Positions 16,945 to 24,080 of a stretch of DNA of 64,000 nucleotides are shown piece by piece. Position 1 is the first letter of the stretch, and every line of letters starts with the position of its first letter. This stretch comes from Clostridia bacterium. GTDB taxonomy: Bacteria; Bacillota; Clostridia; Oscillospirales; Acutalibacteraceae. The position numbers and the translations under genes were made by a program. The stretch covers positions 1 through 64,000 of the forward strand of contig JAKSQO010000007.1 of assembly GCA_024404095.1 (NCBI GenBank), written 5' to 3'. The notes below the pieces were generated by a model. That model was given only the letters and a program-made list of their open reading frames with translations, was not told the DNA's origin and did not search any database.

Positions 16945-17210
16945 TATTCCACTTCCACGTGGTTATTCTTAAGATAAGCCACAAAATCATCTAAATCTTT
17001 TTTAACCGTATCGGTGTCAACCTCGTACTCATCGCAGATTGCACCGATTATTTCATTCTCCTCGCTGCCTTTTGCAAGCATATCCCAGAAAATTTTGCCT
17101 GTTTCATTCAGAACGGCAAGAATATTTGATTTGAGTACAGTTTCACCAATCGGCACAACTACTGTTTCGCCTGCTATTTCACGAACCGAATACTCACCTT
17201 TAATCTTCAT
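16944..17210 (-). CDS. PqqD-like RiPP recognition protein
   Basis: 88 residues, the usual size of stand-alone PqqD proteins. Features are a central strand with ETVVVPIG, LNETGKIFWDML (the conserved N-x-T/S-x-x-x-W/F-x-x-L block), and a helical end (YEVDTDTVKKDLDDFVAYL). PqqD domains bind leader peptides and present them to radical SAM or other modifying enzymes. It sits between the peptidase and kinase genes with one-base overlaps on both sides (TAATG), so the group is translated as a unit. AAGGAAA precedes the ATG. Confidence 0.9.
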   Translation of the reverse strand: MKIKGEYSVREIAGETVVVPIGETVLKSNILAVLNETGKIFWDMLAKGSEENEIIGAICDEYEVDTDTVKKDLDDFVAYLKNNHVEVE

Positions 17211-17629
17211 TATTGTTTCCTTACCTTTCCGATAAACTTCCTGACATTTAAATTTATGAATATCTTGCTAAAAAAAAGCCACTCAGGACTTTTCGGTGAT
17301 ATAGTTTTGCCTGCGCGTATCGCCGATACAAGGATTGCCTTCACATCTTCGGATGCAATATGAGTATCAGGAGAAAAAGTATTATCCCCCATTGCAGTAA
17401 TGAATCCGTCATTATCGATTTTCACAATACGGTGCATAACATAAAACTTACCGCGTCTGAATACAATCACATCGCCCTTTTCAAGCTCTCTGTCGGGCTT
17501 TTTTAATGTTACTGCATCACGACCGTCATAGAGAAACGGCTGCATACTTGTACCCTGCACTTTAAGAGTTATCCCCTCGTCTGGCAAATTTTCAAATATG
17601 TCCCTTGCTTCGATTTTAGGGCTTTCCAA
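17210..17629 (-). CDS. S26/S24-type signal peptidase-like protease of the RiPP-like operon
   Basis: 139 residues. The motif GTSMQPFL (Ser28 as expected nucleophile) is followed by KGDVIVFRRG, YVMHRIV (His66 in place of the bacterial Lys, as in SipW/ER-type enzymes) and MGDNTFSPDTH. These are the order and spacing of S26 peptidases. No N-terminal membrane helix is evident, but a hydrophobic C-terminal stretch (WLFFSKIFINL) may attach it to the membrane. It is a good candidate for leader removal. It starts with TTG, eight bases after GAGG, 65 bases downstream of the precursor gene's end and past a strong hairpin. Confidence 0.85.
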   Translation of the reverse strand: MESPKIEARDIFENLPDEGITLKVQGTSMQPFLYDGRDAVTLKKPDRELEKGDVIVFRRGKFYVMHRIVKIDNDGFITAMGDNTFSPDTHIASEDVKAILVSAIRAGKTISPKSPEWLFFSKIFINLNVRKFIGKVRKQ

Positions 17630-17652
17630 AAAAACACCTCTATTACGTTAAG

Positions 17653-17673
17653 CGCCCCGTTAAAAACGGGGCG
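17653..17673 (-). terminator. Attenuator-like hairpin between precursor and modification genes
   Basis: CGCCCCGTT (17653-17661) pairs perfectly with AACGGGGCG (17665-17673) around an AAA loop. On the minus strand it lacks a good T run, so it is probably a partial terminator or an mRNA-end stabiliser. This arrangement is common after RiPP precursor genes, where it raises the precursor-to-enzyme ratio. Confidence 0.7.
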
Positions 17674-17695
17674 TAATTAACTAATCGATTATAAT

Positions 17696-17971
17696 TTATG
17701 ATGCAAAGAATGCAAGAGCATCCAAAGGTCTGTGATAACACAGCTGAGCAAACGGTGACTGCGGGTTAGGATTAACAATGTTAATTGACCATTCATCACC
17801 TGTGCAGTTATCTGAGAAATATGTCATACCTGACGACTGATCCGTAAATTTACAACTACTCTCAGCATAATGAACTGCGATACCGTTCTGCGAAGTGCAC
17901 AAACCTGCTACAAAGCTATTAACTGTCATATCCTGAATAAGAATAGAAGGTTTCATATACTCTTTTTTCAC
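17696..17971 (-). CDS. Candidate RiPP precursor peptide with four cysteines
   Basis: 91 residues from a GTG start (17969-17971) placed seven bases after GGAGG; an in-frame ATG seven codons earlier sits upstream of that site. The start KKEYMKPSILIQDMTVNSFV is leader-like: basic, then a Lys-Pro turn and amphipathic stretch. A possible cleavage point is VAG/LC (22-24). The remainder is rich in Ser, Asn, Gly and aromatic residues with Cys at 25, 40, 56 and 78, and ends in CYHRPLDALAFFAS. It is the first gene of an operon with peptidase, PqqD-like, kinase and radical SAM genes, and has its own promoter. I found no match to a named precursor family. Confidence 0.8.
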   Translation of the reverse strand: MKKEYMKPSILIQDMTVNSFVAGLCTSQNGIAVHYAESSCKFTDQSSGMTYFSDNCTGDEWSINIVNPNPQSPFAQLCYHRPLDALAFFAS

Positions 17972-18038
17972 TAATATCCCTCCAATTAACATTGCGAATT
18001 AATATACTTTATAATACAACGTACTATTTATTACAAGT

Positions 18039-18067
18039 ATAATACTACAGAAATGTCAGCTTGTCAA
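18039..18067 (-). promoter_or_regulatory. Promoter of the RiPP-like operon
   Basis: On the minus strand a consensus TTGACA (18062-18067), a 17-base spacer and TATTAT (18039-18044). The transcript would have a leader of about 60 bases before the GTG start of the precursor gene. A second TATAAT-like word closer to the gene (within 18005-18015) has no clear -35. Confidence 0.6.
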
Positions 18068-18141
18068 CAAGCAACACAAATTTCATCTCAATACACAAAA
18101 ACATCCAATAATACAAATTATCTCATAGTAATAATCAACAA

Positions 18142-19788
18142 TCATTTTATCTCATAAAAAACTACGTTACCTGCTTCGAGCGTTTCTCTGAGTCTGAGTT
18201 TTCCATTCTCGACCTGAACTGCCTCAGCAACAGGTACAAGAGCAGAGCACTGCTCGTATTTATCTCTGAGCTGACTGAAATACAGCTGACGTGCATCGTT
18301 GTCCTTGAGTGTTGCTGTGCTCTCAAGAATCGGGTCATCGGGTGACCACGAGAAGCAGTCATCCCCTATTCCGTAGGCTTTTCTGTCCTCCTGCCACTCA
18401 TCAAAGAAGTTGCAGTCATCATTGAGCAGATACTTTGTAACAGTTACGGTTTTTCCGTCAAGCTGAGGAACCTTGATATTAAAATTAACATTCATATTCT
18501 TTTTATAATCAAGGTCATTTTTGAAGTTGTATGCCATTATGCGAAGCGTCTGCGTTTCGTCATTCCAAGAGGTAAGGCAATCGGATTCAATTCCAAAGCC
18601 CGAATTCATATGGTATCCTTTAACCTTAACCTGTTTTCCGCCTGCAAACTTATAAATATTATTTGCAACATGGTAGCTCATTGTCGGATATCCGCTTTGT
18701 GTACCGCCCGTAAGGAACTGCCAGGATGAAAAATAATCCATACCGCTCTTAATTGCCTGAGTGAAAAGACGTGCATCGTATGCCGCCTGCCATGTGTAGC
18801 CTGTTATTCTCGCATTAAGGGCAATACTGTCTGTACCGCTTGTAATACCCGAAAGGAGTCTGCCCTCATCAATACCGTAAATAAGGTTATCGAGTCCATA
18901 CTTCTTTGCAGCCTTTTCAAGGTGTTTCGTCAGTTTAGGCAATGTATAGCCGCTTGTATAGTCACCGGGACAGGAATCATAGAAAGAAGCCGAAATAAAA
19001 CAAATGCGTGTTCCTTTTTCACCTGTTGCGTAGTTTGTGCCTTTTCCGCAATGCTTAAGGAAGTTACATTCATCCCACAAGCCTTCGGTAACTCCCATAC
19101 AATGTGCACCGACAAAAACATTCTTACCGATAACATCAATAAGAGCCTGAACTGTATAATCGTACAGCTTGCAGTATGCAATTTCCGAGCTTTTCGGAGT
19201 TTCGTCCTTTGCGTAGAACCAGTCTTTGTTTTCAAATTCTGTCATACAACCGAAGCGCCACGTTCTGACCTCCTCAACTCCGAATTCATCAACAAGAGCC
19301 TGTGCAATAGCTTTTATGTAATTGTAATAAATCTTAAAGTCATCGGGCGGATACGGATTCATATCAAAGCCGCCGAAAACATAGCCCGATGTAAATTTAA
19401 GCGGAACACCGCCGAGCTTAAGGTGCGGCTTTGCGCCAAGATTAAGAATACCACGGCAATTCTCAATAAGACGGGTAAAATCGTAATCATCAAGAACCGA
19501 ATTGTCATACGGATCTTTGAACAAATCGCGCTGAGCCGTACCGCCTGTGCATTGCATCAGTTGAACATACTCAACAAAATCATAAACATCATACTTTTCA
19601 TAATTTTTTGCGTCGATGAACTGCGTACTCATATCCCAGACATTGAGATTATCTACAACATTTGGTACAGTATCACCCTGCTTTGAAGTATCAATCTTAT
19701 AATTATATGTGCTCGTTCCCGAAAAGAGTCCGAAAAACGAACTGAAGAATACCGCAACCGCAGTAAAAAACGAAGCAAAGATTTTCAT
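18142..19788 (-). CDS. Secreted GH39-like glycoside hydrolase
   Basis: 548 residues from ATG 19786-19788 (GAGGAG upstream), with a signal peptide of about 24 residues. The TIM barrel shows LGAKPHLKLGG, then VRTWRFGCMTEFENKDWF, where Glu184 or Glu186 takes the acid/base position. YGIDEGR with Glu308 fits the nucleophile strand. This layout resembles family GH39 (beta-xylosidase/alpha-iduronidase type), with a C-terminal beta-sandwich of about 130 residues. The usual W-N-E-P signature is altered to TEFEN, so activity or substrate may differ. It would act outside the cell. It has its own promoter and lies upstream of the RiPP-like operon without sharing transcription signals. Confidence 0.75.
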   Translation of the reverse strand: MKIFASFFTAVAVFFSSFFGLFSGTSTYNYKIDTSKQGDTVPNVVDNLNVWDMSTQFIDAKNYEKYDVYDFVEYVQLMQCTGGTAQRDLFKDPYDNSVLDDYDFTRLIENCRGILNLGAKPHLKLGGVPLKFTSGYVFGGFDMNPYPPDDFKIYYNYIKAIAQALVDEFGVEEVRTWRFGCMTEFENKDWFYAKDETPKSSEIAYCKLYDYTVQALIDVIGKNVFVGAHCMGVTEGLWDECNFLKHCGKGTNYATGEKGTRICFISASFYDSCPGDYTSGYTLPKLTKHLEKAAKKYGLDNLIYGIDEGRLLSGITSGTDSIALNARITGYTWQAAYDARLFTQAIKSGMDYFSSWQFLTGGTQSGYPTMSYHVANNIYKFAGGKQVKVKGYHMNSGFGIESDCLTSWNDETQTLRIMAYNFKNDLDYKKNMNVNFNIKVPQLDGKTVTVTKYLLNDDCNFFDEWQEDRKAYGIGDDCFSWSPDDPILESTATLKDNDARQLYFSQLRDKYEQCSALVPVAEAVQVENGKLRLRETLEAGNVVFYEIK

Positions 19789-19807
19789 AATATCACTCCT
19801 CAATTTT

Positions 19808-19836
19808 ATTATACAGAAAACAGTTTCATATGTCAA
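19808..19836 (-). promoter_or_regulatory. Promoter of the GH39-like gene
   Basis: On the minus strand a consensus TTGACA (19831-19836), a 17-base spacer and TATAAT (19808-19813), immediately after the mazF terminator. Confidence 0.75.
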
Positions 19837-19844
19837 ATAAAAGA

Positions 19845-19862
19845 GGCTGTTTTTTTACAGCC
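19845..19862 (-). terminator. Terminator of the mazF gene
   Basis: GGCTGT (19845-19850) pairs with ACAGCC (19857-19862). On the minus strand the stem is followed by TCTTTTATTT. Confidence 0.65.
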
Positions 19863-19867
19863 CCCGT

Positions 19868-20215
19868 TTAACTCAATATCCCAAGACTTACGGAAAGCGC
19901 CTGATTGACACGGTTCATATCGTATTCATCGAGGTTACCCATTTTTTCCTTAAGTCTGCGTTTGTCAATTGTACGTACCTGCTCGAGAAGAACTATGGAA
20001 TCCTTTGAAAGTCCGCATCCATGCGCATCCACCTGTATATGTGTCGGAAGATTCGTCTTGAATCTCTGACTCGTTATTGCCGCCGCAATCACGGTCGGGC
20101 TGAACTTGTTGCCGACATCATTCTGCACAATCAGAACAGGTCTTACCCCGCCTTGTTCTGAGCCGACAACAGGGCTTAAATCCGCATAGTATATATCTCC
20201 CCGTCTTACTGTCAT
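19868..20215 (-). CDS. mazF: MazF/EndoA-type endoribonuclease toxin, no antitoxin gene beside it
   Basis: 115 residues. The start [20 protein letters not shown], then [11 protein letters not shown], the [13 protein letters not shown] block and [13 protein letters not shown] match EndoA/MazF of Firmicutes, sequence-specific mRNA interferases. ATG 20213-20215 is set by GGGAG; a GTG three codons upstream overlaps that site. The expected mazE-type antitoxin is not upstream: the 142 bases to the next gene hold no ORF of suitable length. In Bacillus the order is acpS-ydcC-alr-mazE-mazF. Here the gene follows a lipoprotein gene and nnr, and alr and mazE are missing. Confidence 0.9.
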   Translation of the reverse strand: MTVRRGDIYYADLSPVVGSEQGGVRPVLIVQNDVGNKFSPTVIAAAITSQRFKTNLPTHIQVDAHGCGLSKDSIVLLEQVRTIDKRRLKEKMGNLDEYDMNRVNQALSVSLGILS

Positions 20216-20335
20216 TTGTATCACTCCCGTGTTTTGTTTGTCAATAATATAATTGCCATTCTTCTGTATGAATAATCACAGAACCTTATTTTTTCTTTTC
20301 AACAGGCAATGCGCCTGCAATATATATTATTCACA

Positions 20336-20364
20336 AAAACAAAAGAGGTAACCGAAGTTACCTC
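20336..20364 (-). terminator. Terminator after the small lipoprotein gene
   Basis: GAGGTAAC (20345-20352) pairs perfectly with GTTACCTC (20357-20364) around a UUCG tetraloop on the minus strand, followed by TTTTGTTTTT. The stop codon of the lipoprotein lies within the stem. Confidence 0.9.
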
Positions 20365-20828
20365 AAATTATATACACACACAGGTGTTTCAATCCGTTTT
20401 ATGCTGTTTTTCTGATTGTCTGTAACAAAAACATACTTATTTTCGCCGTTCGAGTATTCAAAAATATATTCGCCGTCATGTGTTGTTATCGCATTCGGAA
20501 CAGAATTTTTAGCGAAGCTGACGGTTTTATACAACTGAGTAAACGGCAGATAGCCATCGTTGCATTGAAGCTTTAAGTCTCCGTAATGCACCGAAATATC
20601 CTCCGCACCGCAAACGACTGTAATCCCCTTCAGAATTTCGGGAGCAGTAATCCGCATTGACATTGTACCGTCCGAAGCGGTATTAACATCGGCAGAAAAA
20701 TCGCCCTGCATATATTGCATATTCACAGATGAATTGATTCTAAAATCCGGTCGCTCGTTCTTCGGCACTTTTCCGTTACAGGAAGAGAGCAGTAATAACA
20801 AAGCAATCGGCAAAAGCAGTTTTTTCAT
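20358..20828 (-). CDS. Small lipoprotein, unknown function
   Basis: 156 residues with a lipoprotein signal peptide ending LLSSC, so the mature N-terminus is Cys17. The outer domain looks beta-rich (SVNMQYMQGDFSADVNT, GTMSMRITAPEILKG, GEYIFEYSNG), a pattern reminiscent of LolA-like or YdcC-like lipoproteins. YdcC lies in the same gene neighbourhood (before alr-mazE-mazF) in Bacillus, which supports that reading weakly. GGAG precedes the ATG; the gene follows nnr by 12 bases, so they are co-transcribed. Confidence 0.78.
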   Translation of the reverse strand: MKKLLLPIALLLLLSSCNGKVPKNERPDFRINSSVNMQYMQGDFSADVNTASDGTMSMRITAPEILKGITVVCGAEDISVHYGDLKLQCNDGYLPFTQLYKTVSFAKNSVPNAITTHDGEYIFEYSNGENKYVFVTDNQKNSIKRIETPVCVYNLR

Positions 20829-20840
20829 TCAATCTCCGGC

Positions 20841-22385
20841 TTATTCGAAAATTGAAAGAACCTCCGCAAGCTCATCTATCATTCGTGTCGGTGTTACGCC
20901 ATGCATTGAACATTTTTTTCTCACCGCATCACCGCAAAGGCCGTGCACATACACACCGGCTATTGTCGCAGACTGTAAACTCATTGACTGACAAACAAAA
21001 GAGGAAATAATACCTGCCAAAACATCACCCGAACCGCCGGTTGCCATACCCGCATTACCCGTACGGTTTATGTACACCCTTCCCGTAGGACCTGCTACAA
21101 CTGTATTTGCGCCCTTGAGCACAAGAATACAGTTATACTCCTTTGCGAAGTCTTTGGCCGTTTTAACACGATCCTGCTGTATTTCTTCCACACTCAGACC
21201 CGTAAGACGTGACATTTCGCCCGGATGCGGAGTAAGAATGAGCGGAGCAGAGGTTTCTTTCAATATATTTATATTAACAGAAACCGCATTTATGCCATCC
21301 GCATCAAGAATTATCGGCTTTTTAGTATTCATAAGAACATCTCCGACAATTCTCACTGTATCTTCGTTAAATCCGAGTCCGCAGCCGAGTAGAATTGCAT
21401 CAGCACTCTCAGCCATACTCAGAATCCTGCTTGTATTTACCGCACTCAGAAATCCGTCAGCAGTTGAACGCATAGGGATTGTGAGCGGTTCCGTCAGCTT
21501 GCCTGCGATTGCAGAATAAGCCGCATCGGGGAAAACGCACTTTACAATACCAACGCCGCTGTTTACAGCCGCCTGAGCAGCCATAACCGCCGCTCCCTGC
21601 ATTTGCTGAGAACCGCAAACGCTGAGCAAGGTTCCGAAATCGCCCTTGTGAGATTCAGGACGGCGAGGTTTAAAAAAGCGTGAAATTTCCGACTGTTCAG
21701 CCGAGAACATTACATCTGTTCCGACTGATTCATAACAGCTCTGCTCAATGCCGATATCAATCAGAGAAACTATTCCGCAACACTCCGAGGCGGGTTTCAT
21801 AACATGAACAGGCTTATAACAGGTTATCGCGAGGGTGTGGTCAGCTTTGAAGTAATCAGATTTTATTTCTCCGCTGTTACCTTCCATGCCGCTCGGAATG
21901 TCAATAGCAAATTTCTTTGCTCTTGATTTTGATATATCTTCAAAAAACTTTGAAATTCTCTCATCAAGCTGTCCGTGGAAGCCTATGCCGAATACGCAGT
22001 CAACAACCGCTGTGCTGGACATACACGCAGTTACACAAGCATCATATCCTTTATTCAGGTCATAGAAAAGAACAGGCTTGTCCTCAAGATATGAATACAT
22101 CATTTTGGATTCGTATGCGTTCGGTGTGCCGTCAACCAGGATTATTCTTACATTGTATCCCCTGTCACACAAATTGCGTCCGATAACATAGCCGTCACCG
22201 CCGTTCTTACCTGAGCCGCAAAGGATGGCAACACTTCGTGCCGCCCCTCCCATTCCGTTAACTATGGAATGAATTTTGTCAGCACATCCGTTGCCCGCGT
22301 TTTCCATCATCTGAATGTACGAAAGTCCGTTTACATCTGCGTTTTCTTCTATTACACGCATCTGTTCACAAGTATAAATCAGCAT
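20841..22385 (-). CDS. nnr: Bifunctional NAD(P)HX epimerase/ADP-dependent dehydratase
   Basis: 514 residues, the usual length of the fused enzyme. The N-terminal YjeF-type epimerase domain has LSYIQMMENAG and GSGKNGGDGYVIGRNL; the C-terminal dehydratase domain, related to ribokinase, has PHPGEMSRL and NAGMATGGSGDVLAGI. It repairs hydrated NADH and NADPH in the cytoplasm. CGGAGA precedes the ATG. It forms an operon with the lipoprotein gene downstream and starts 15 bases after the exopolysaccharide phosphatase gene, so read-through from that operon is likely. Confidence 0.93.
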   Translation of the reverse strand: MLIYTCEQMRVIEENADVNGLSYIQMMENAGNGCADKIHSIVNGMGGAARSVAILCGSGKNGGDGYVIGRNLCDRGYNVRIILVDGTPNAYESKMMYSYLEDKPVLFYDLNKGYDACVTACMSSTAVVDCVFGIGFHGQLDERISKFFEDISKSRAKKFAIDIPSGMEGNSGEIKSDYFKADHTLAITCYKPVHVMKPASECCGIVSLIDIGIEQSCYESVGTDVMFSAEQSEISRFFKPRRPESHKGDFGTLLSVCGSQQMQGAAVMAAQAAVNSGVGIVKCVFPDAAYSAIAGKLTEPLTIPMRSTADGFLSAVNTSRILSMAESADAILLGCGLGFNEDTVRIVGDVLMNTKKPIILDADGINAVSVNINILKETSAPLILTPHPGEMSRLTGLSVEEIQQDRVKTAKDFAKEYNCILVLKGANTVVAGPTGRVYINRTGNAGMATGGSGDVLAGIISSFVCQSMSLQSATIAGVYVHGLCGDAVRKKCSMHGVTPTRMIDELAEVLSIFE

Positions 22386-22399
22386 ATGCTATCTCCGAT

Positions 22400-23098
22400 T
22401 CAATAAAAATCTATCGAGTTTCTAAGTAAATCTACCTTAAGGTCATCATAAACCTCTTTATATCCGTCGAAATGATTCGGTGCATGTGAGTCAGAAGCAA
22501 TCCATGACACAAGACCGCGATCAATAAGTCTGTATGCCGCCTTACGTGATTTATCAAATCTGTTAAGATCAAACACAAAGGAATCACATTGAAGTCTGCA
22601 CCCCATATCAACAAGACCGTCAGCAATATCAAGACTGCGCTGAATAAAATCATATCTCTCGGGATGAGCGATAATAACCTGAAGACCCTCCGACTGAATC
22701 TTCTTTATTATCATCTGCCAGTTAAGAGGCAGAGAAAAGTTCCTGAACTCAAGCAAAAAGCTATCCGAACCTCTGATACACATCTTATCAAAATCCTTAA
22801 ACTCAAATTCGACAAGAGCCTCACAGTTTACCTCAAAGCCAAGATGAAGACCGATATCAAAGTCCTCTGCGTAAGGCTTGAGGAGATTGTATCTTTCCTC
22901 GGCATATTCAAAGTCAAAGCTTCTTGACCTTACGTGAGGCGTTGCAATAATATCAGTTATACCGTTCGCTTTTGCTTCTCTGAGCATATCAATGGACTCA
23001 TTGAGGCTATGCGAACCGTCATCTATCTCGGGTAATATGTGGCAATGTATATCAATACATCGGTCTGTGTCTTTACTGAAAAAACTGTTCATTGGCAT
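22400..23098 (-). CDS. PHP-family tyrosine-protein phosphatase (CpsB/CapC-type)
   Basis: 232 residues. The metal-binding PHP motifs are clear: DIHCHILPEIDDG near residues 16-28, ATPHV near 53-57, a Glu in GFEVNCEALV, IIAHPERY and ASDSHAP. These Mn-dependent enzymes remove phosphate from the tyrosine cluster of the partner BY-kinase and so control chain length and export of exopolysaccharide. The kinase gene is immediately upstream (29-base gap). It is the last polysaccharide gene in the operon. Confidence 0.9.
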   Translation of the reverse strand: MPMNSFFSKDTDRCIDIHCHILPEIDDGSHSLNESIDMLREAKANGITDIIATPHVRSRSFDFEYAEERYNLLKPYAEDFDIGLHLGFEVNCEALVEFEFKDFDKMCIRGSDSFLLEFRNFSLPLNWQMIIKKIQSEGLQVIIAHPERYDFIQRSLDIADGLVDMGCRLQCDSFVFDLNRFDKSRKAAYRLIDRGLVSWIASDSHAPNHFDGYKEVYDDLKVDLLRNSIDFY

Positions 23099-23126
23099 TG
23101 GTACTCTTTCTGTTTATTTCTGAAAA

Positions 23127-24080
23127 CTAATTTGAGGAATGGTGGGAATGATGGGAGTGCGAATCAGAGCCGTGAGAGTGTGATCCCGAGCTATGAGAGT
23201 GCGAATCCGAGCTGTGTGAATGTGAGCTTGAACTGTGTGAATGTGAGCTTGAACTGTGTGAATGTGAGCTTGAACTGTGTGAATGTGAGCTTGAACTGTG
23301 TGAATGCGAACTTGAGCCGTGATGTGAACCCGAACTGCGGTGCGAGCTTGAATCCAGTCCGAGGAATGCCGCCAACCCCTTTTTCTTTTTATCTCTGTTT
23401 GAATAGTATCGGCTTGTATAGTAATGGTAGTAGTTATAGTAATAACCAACCTTCTTAACCTTAACATTATTGATAACGGCACCAAGAACATTGGCATTGG
23501 CTTTCTTCAGCTGTTCAAGAACATCCTTTGCCGCACGTCTTTCAACCTGTCCCTGTCTGATAACAAGAACCGTTCCGTCGGCAAGAGTTGAAATATGAGC
23601 CGCATCAATGAAAGCGCCAAGCGGAGGTGTATCAAAAATAACAAAATCAAAGTCATCGCGCAGCTTCTGCACCATATTTGAGTATGCTTCTGAACAGATA
23701 AGCTCAACAGGATTGTTGATTTTGCATTTCATATCAAGAACCCAAAGGTTGTCAACGCTTGTCTTTTTAAGACTTGCATCAATTTTTTTACCGTCTGTTT
23801 CGCTTGCCTTTTTGCGTTCACCCTCTACGCCAAAGTTTCTTGCAACCATCGGATGTCGGTAATCGCACTCAACAATAACTGTCTTTTTACCTGCCTCAGC
23901 TATGGATATTCCGAGGAAGCACGAAAGTGTGGTTTTACCTTCACTCGGGATAACACTTGTTAAGGCAAGTGTTTTTATTTCTTTATTAAGAGACGCGAAT
24001 TGAATGTTAGCTCTGAGCGTTTTAACGGAGTCGCGCAGAGAAGTTTTTGTTCCATAATATAAATCAACAATATATGACAT
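23127..24080 (-). CDS. Bacterial tyrosine kinase (CpsD-type) with His/Ser-repeat tail
   Basis: 317 residues. Walker A SVIPSEGKTT (42-51), Walker A' VIVECDYRHP (68-77) and Walker B FVIFDTPP (146-153) identify a cytoplasmic BY-kinase that pairs with the membrane protein encoded just upstream. The autophosphorylation site is an unusually dense tyrosine cluster (YYYNYYHYYTSRYY, 213-226). After a basic stretch a tail of about 70 residues consists of seven-residue Ser/His units with His every second position. Normal CpsD proteins end soon after the tyrosine cluster, so the tail is an addition. It could bind metal ions. The coding DNA there is a near-perfect 21-bp tandem repeat, so length variation between strains is likely. 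Confidence 0.9.
   Translation of the reverse strand: MSYIVDLYYGTKTSLRDSVKTLRANIQFASLNKEIKTLALTSVIPSEGKTTLSCFLGISIAEAGKKTVIVECDYRHPMVARNFGVEGERKKASETDGKKIDASLKKTSVDNLWVLDMKCKINNPVELICSEAYSNMVQKLRDDFDFVIFDTPPLGAFIDAAHISTLADGTVLVIRQGQVERRAAKDVLEQLKKANANVLGAVINNVKVKKVGYYYNYYHYYTSRYYSNRDKKKKGLAAFLGLDSSSHRSSGSHHGSSSHSHSSSSHSHSSSSHSHSSSSHSHSSSSHSHSSDSHSHSSGSHSHGSDSHSHHSHHSSN
23200..23304 (-). repeat. 21-bp tandem repeat coding the His/Ser tail
   Basis: Four identical 21-bp units lie at 23221-23241, 23242-23262, 23263-23283 and 23284-23304, with a degenerate unit before (23200-23220) and further diverged copies on both sides. The unit encodes seven residues of Ser and His and keeps frame. Confidence 0.92.

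Noticed and set aside
14368..17971. Lasso-peptide cluster
   Set aside because: HprK-like and PqqD-like genes occur in lasso clusters, but the cyclase (asparagine-synthetase-like) and the B2 protease are absent and a radical SAM enzyme and S26-type protease are present.
14368..17971. Pyrroloquinoline quinone synthesis locus
   Set aside because: Only a PqqD-like protein is present; there is no PqqA with the Glu/Tyr motif, no PqqB or PqqC, and the radical SAM enzyme sits in a different context.
23200..23304. Short tandem repeats as a CRISPR array
   Set aside because: The 21-bp units are directly adjacent without spacers and code for Ser/His in frame with the kinase gene.
23039..23458. Plus-strand ORF rich in CVNVSLN repeats
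   Set aside because: It is the mirror of the His/Ser repeats on the coding strand, has no ribosome binding site and covers parts of two well-supported genes.
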